Shown one piece after another: positions 60,799 through 64,000 of a stretch of DNA of 64,000 bases. The notes under the pieces were generated by a model that saw nothing but the letters and a program-made list of their open reading frames with translations, did no database searches and was not told the DNA's origin. The stretch comes from Sphingomonas glacialis (GTDB taxonomy: Bacteria; Pseudomonadota; Alphaproteobacteria; Sphingomonadales; Sphingomonadaceae), in NCBI RefSeq assembly GCF_014653575.1, contig NZ_BNAQ01000001.1, forward strand, positions 682,001 to 746,000. The letters run 5' to 3'. The translations under genes and the position numbers were made by a program. Numbering within the stretch: position 1 is the stretch's first letter; the number at the start of each line of letters is the position of its first letter.

Positions 60799-63732
60799 TC
60801 AGTTGCGCATCCGGAAGGTGATGCCGAAACGACGATCGTTCAGCTCGTAGTTACGCGGGTCCTGCGCAAAATACTGATAGCTGTTGTACTTCGCACGAAG
60901 CAGGTTTGTCGCGTCGATCGTCATTGAAACCTTCGGGGTGAAGTTGAACGCGATCGAAGTGTCAAGCTGACCGTAGGGACGGTACAGGATCGGTACGGCA
61001 CCGGTGCCATTGCTCGAGATCGAGTCGACATAGCTGCTGCGCCAATTGTAGGCAGCGCGGGCACTGACGCCGTACTTTTCGTACAGGCCGACCACGTTGT
61101 AGCTCCACTTCGACAGGCCCTGCAGCTGGGTCGGCGCAGCCGTGCCGTCGAACAGCGTGCCCGCGGAACCCGGCGCGCTGCTGTCGACATACGTCACGTT
61201 GGCCTGGACGCCGAAACCAGCGAGCGGTCCGGGTAGGAAATCGAAGAAGGTGTTACCGCCGAGTTCGGCGCCCTTGACCTTGCCGTCGGTGCCGTTGACG
61301 AGCGCGGTGTAGGACACGGTCTGCGCGGTGCCGCCCGGCGGCGTGACGGACTGGTTGAAGACTTGGGTCGTCGTGAAGTTCTTGAGCTTCTTGTAGAAGA
61401 TCGTGCCGTACAGGAAGGTGGTACGCCCGGCGTTCCATTCGAGCGCGAGATCCGCCTGGTCGGTGGTCAGCGGCTTGAGCAATGGATTGCCGCCGTTACC
61501 GGTGCCACCATTCGGTACATAGCTGAGGATCTGGTTGGTCACCGGATCGCGGACCGCATTATAATTGATCGATACCGAGCGGATGGCACGAAGATCGGCG
61601 AAGTTGGGACGCGACAGCCCTTCCGAAGCCGCGGCGCGCAACTGCAACTTGCTCGTAATGTGCGCACGCAGGTTCAGGCTCGGCAGGACCTTGGTGTAGT
61701 TCTGGCTTGCCGAATAGGGCGTGAAGATGGTGACCGCGCCGACGTCGGGCGTGGTCCCGATCAGGCTGGTACGATAGCTCAACTGGGTCGTGCCGATCGC
61801 GTCGTTGGTGGTCTTGACCACGCGCACGGCGATGTTGCCGTCGATCGGCAGCCCGGCCTGAACCTTGAAATACGCGGTAAGATAGCCGGCATAGGTCTTC
61901 TCTCGCTGCGTGTTGACGTCCAGCGGGCCGAAGTGGATGAGCGAACGCCCTCCCAGCGTCTGAAAAGTAGCAGCAGGATTGTTGAAGACGGCGGCATCGA
62001 CATAGGGAACCGCACCAACAATGTTGGTACCCTGCCCGCCGAACAGCGTTCCGTACGGCGCCAGCACGCCTGAGGACGCCGGGCTGGCGAGCGTCAGATT
62101 CTGGCCGCCGGCATAGGTCCAATTGTACGGCGTACTGCGGTTGATCGCGCTGCGATCGGTATAGCGAATACCGCCCTGGATTGACTGTAGGATGCTGTTG
62201 TCGAAGTCCCAGGTGAGGTCGAGGCGCCCCGCTTTCTGCGTAGCGACGCTGTCCTCAAGATGATCCATCACGGCATTGACTACATAGGACGACAAATCGG
62301 TGTTGGACGCCCCGCCGGGTGCGCTCTGGAAGCTGATCGTCGGCAGACTGCCACTCAGATCGATCTGATAGCCGGCCAGCGCCTTTTGGGCGAACGCGGT
62401 GTAGCTATTGTTGGTTGCCGTCGCGCGCTCATACTGCCCGTCGAGCGTGGCATGCAGCCGCGGTGAAATCGACCACTTCACGCCGCCGGCATAATCGGTG
62501 GTGACGGTGCGCGTGAAGCTGACCTGAGTGTTCGTCGCCAGGTTCAGCGCAGTGTTCTGATACTGCGTAAAATCAGGGAAGCCCGGAGTGATGCCAGAAT
62601 AGGCTGGAATGAAGCCGTTATAGCCGCCCGAGACGAACGTGCCATCGGACGCGAACTTGAATCTGCTGGCGGGGTTCGGCGAAAGATAGCGCAGCTGATC
62701 GGTGCTCGTGCCGTTGGTCACAAACGCCGAATAGTTCGGTGTCGAGATGTCGTATTGCGACCGGAAATAGGTGCCATAGACTTCGACGTTGCTCGCGGGC
62801 TTCCACTGGAGCGCAGCATAGATGCCTTTGCGCGCGCGGTCGCCTTGAGTGACCTGGATACCTGCACCGTCGGGAACGTACATGGTCTTGCCGACATAGC
62901 CGGGGACCGTCGTGGTCGGCACGTACGGCTCGATCGTCGCTTGATCGCGGCGGAACGAGGACTCGTAATAGGACAAATCTACCAGCACGCCGATCTCGCC
63001 GATCGGGGTGTTCTGCCAAGTCTTGCTGGCAAGGATCGAACCGTTGAAACGTGCCTGCTTCGACAGATCGAAATAGTTCGCGCCCATGGTTGTCGAGACG
63101 ACGAAGCCCTTCTCGTCGAACGGCATACGCGTGCGCAGGTTGATCATGCCGCCGATGCCGCCCTCGATCTCCTTGGCGGACGGATCCTTGTAGACGTCGA
63201 CGCCGCCGAGCAGTTCGGACGGAACGTCCTCGAAACCAAGCGAGCGCCCACCGCTACCGCCGAACACGTCACGACCGTTGAGTTCGGTCTTAACCTGCGT
63301 CAGGCCGCGGATCGCAACCGACGAGCCTTCGCCATAATTACGGGTGATCTGAACACCCGAGATACGCTGCAGCGCTTCAGCAACGTTCTTGTCGGGAAGC
63401 TTCCCGATGTCGGTCGCTGTGATCGAATCGACGAACTGATCGGCGTTGAATTTGATTGCCTGCGCTGTCGCCAAGCTCTTGCGGAAGCCGGTTACGACGA
63501 TGTCCTGATCCGCCGCATCGGCTGCCGGCGCCGCCGTATCTTTGTTGTCGGCGCTGCGCGGCAACGACCGATTTTCGGGGGTCGGCGCAGTCGGCCGGGT
63601 GGTGGACAGTGCCGGTGTCTGGCTGTCCTGCGCTAGCGCGGGACTAGCAATCGCTAAGAACGGAAGCAGCGACGCACTCAATAGCAGCGACTTCGCGATG
63701 CCCGAACGATTGGCGCCTTCAACAGCAGACAT
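60799..63732 (-). CDS. TonB-dependent outer-membrane receptor
   Basis: A 977-residue receptor. The signal peptide is SLLLSASLLPFLAIASPALA. The plug domain starts near DIVVTGFRKSLATAQAIKFN and includes IGKLPDKNVAEALQRISGVQ and SSVAIRGLTQVKTELNGRDV. The long 22-strand barrel ends in NYELNDRRFGITFRMRN, a C-terminal signature of the Xanthomonas/Caulobacter receptor group. Beside the fucose operon it probably imports fucosylated oligosaccharides. ATG 63732 has AAGGGA upstream; an in-frame extension to 63894 looks non-coding. Confidence 0.92.
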   Translation of the reverse strand: MSAVEGANRSGIAKSLLLSASLLPFLAIASPALAQDSQTPALSTTRPTAPTPENRSLPRSADNKDTAAPAADAADQDIVVTGFRKSLATAQAIKFNADQFVDSITATDIGKLPDKNVAEALQRISGVQITRNYGEGSSVAIRGLTQVKTELNGRDVFGGSGGRSLGFEDVPSELLGGVDVYKDPSAKEIEGGIGGMINLRTRMPFDEKGFVVSTTMGANYFDLSKQARFNGSILASKTWQNTPIGEIGVLVDLSYYESSFRRDQATIEPYVPTTTVPGYVGKTMYVPDGAGIQVTQGDRARKGIYAALQWKPASNVEVYGTYFRSQYDISTPNYSAFVTNGTSTDQLRYLSPNPASRFKFASDGTFVSGGYNGFIPAYSGITPGFPDFTQYQNTALNLATNTQVSFTRTVTTDYAGGVKWSISPRLHATLDGQYERATATNNSYTAFAQKALAGYQIDLSGSLPTISFQSAPGGASNTDLSSYVVNAVMDHLEDSVATQKAGRLDLTWDFDNSILQSIQGGIRYTDRSAINRSTPYNWTYAGGQNLTLASPASSGVLAPYGTLFGGQGTNIVGAVPYVDAAVFNNPAATFQTLGGRSLIHFGPLDVNTQREKTYAGYLTAYFKVQAGLPIDGNIAVRVVKTTNDAIGTTQLSYRTSLIGTTPDVGAVTIFTPYSASQNYTKVLPSLNLRAHITSKLQLRAAASEGLSRPNFADLRAIRSVSINYNAVRDPVTNQILSYVPNGGTGNGGNPLLKPLTTDQADLALEWNAGRTTFLYGTIFYKKLKNFTTTQVFNQSVTPPGGTAQTVSYTALVNGTDGKVKGAELGGNTFFDFLPGPLAGFGVQANVTYVDSSAPGSAGTLFDGTAAPTQLQGLSKWSYNVVGLYEKYGVSARAAYNWRSSYVDSISSNGTGAVPILYRPYGQLDTSIAFNFTPKVSMTIDATNLLRAKYNSYQYFAQDPRNYELNDRRFGITFRMRN

Positions 63733-64000
63733 TCGTATTCCCTTTTCAAAAGCATCCACGCCCCGTGCTCGCGCGCGGGACGTCAGTTCGTTCGAGAAGG
63801 TTGCGGTCATGCCCACTGCGCCTCCCCCTACGGCCTCCCTCGATTCATTGCTCGATGCAGGGGAGGTCCGCGTTGGACGCATCGCTACTCGCACAGTGTC
63901 TGCCGGTCAACAGATTTGTGGATAGGTGATTTCATGTTTCATAGGTGAACGCTGGTCTGGCTAACAAGACCGCGCTATTGCGACATCGAGGAGAGCGTGA

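Noticed and set aside
63733..63894. In-frame upstream extension of the TonB-dependent receptor
   Set aside because: It would place a signal peptide about 70 residues inside the protein; ATG 63732 with AAGGGA gives a normal signal peptide position.

Overview
The window is a stretch of an alphaproteobacterial chromosome, most likely Sphingomonas or a close sphingomonad. The reasons are the high-GC codon use, the trpB-trpA-accD-folC order, a C-terminal-signature TonB-dependent receptor of the Xanthomonas/Caulobacter type, an AmpG-type permease, and a DUF3489/DUF2924/serine-recombinase trio. The genus is inferred from gene content and order, not from a search.

Region 1 (1-15560) is ordinary core genome. 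It holds the 3' part of trpB, then trpA, accD and folC; a small conserved sphingomonad-type protein; an AmpG-like permease; a single-domain response regulator; an RluB-type pseudouridine synthase with a long basic tail; rsmD; a PiT phosphate transporter; a family 4 glycosyltransferase; a UvrD/PcrA helicase; a secreted cyclophilin; and tRNA-Ser(GGA). Three paired inverted-repeat (REPIN-like) elements sit between these genes.

Region 2 (about 15561-43440) is an accessory island starting directly at the 3' end of tRNA-Ser. Its parts are: (a) a palindrome-rich non-coding stretch and a structured leader; (b) a ParB/DNA-methylase, DUF5681, phage-terminase module with no capsid or portal genes; (c) a two-gene nuclease operon, one member being a Cas4-like nuclease joined to an RNase-H-like exonuclease domain (DUF2779); (d) a compact minus-strand operon of RHH regulator, C5 cytosine methylase, PD-(D/E)xK-like protein, GIY-YIG nuclease, frameshifted Vsr and HNH-like protein, with a Z1-domain ATPase nearby; (e) a GmrSD-like DUF262/DUF1524 protein; (f) an IS91-like transposase with a tyrosine recombinase; (g) a cupin gene cut off by an IS66 remnant; (h) a receiver protein coupled to a MASE1-PAS-GGDEF diguanylate cyclase; (i) the DUF3489/DUF2924/large serine recombinase module. 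Most of the island's coding content is nuclease, methylase or recombinase, so it reads as a defence and mobility island. Parts c and d are the best candidates for an undescribed system.

Region 3 (43448-50235) carries an S41 peptidase divergent from an AraC regulator, a secreted S10 carboxypeptidase, a metallo-beta-lactamase-fold protein, and an intact IS6-family element. A second broken IS6 left end lies on the other side of the metallo-hydrolase gene.

Region 4 (50758-64000) is an L-fucose catabolic cluster. Two SGNH esterases and an alpha/beta esterase precede a Tat-type GH29 alpha-L-fucosidase, a FucP-type symporter, fuconolactonase, aldo/keto reductase (fucose dehydrogenase), a two-subunit UxaA-type dehydratase, a short-chain dehydrogenase and a mutarotase. 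Most are joined by 4-base ATGA/GTGA overlaps. A large TonB-dependent receptor converges on the end of the operon. Together they suggest uptake, deacetylation and oxidative, non-phosphorylating degradation of fucose from acetylated fucosylated glycans. The enzyme for the last step is not in the window.
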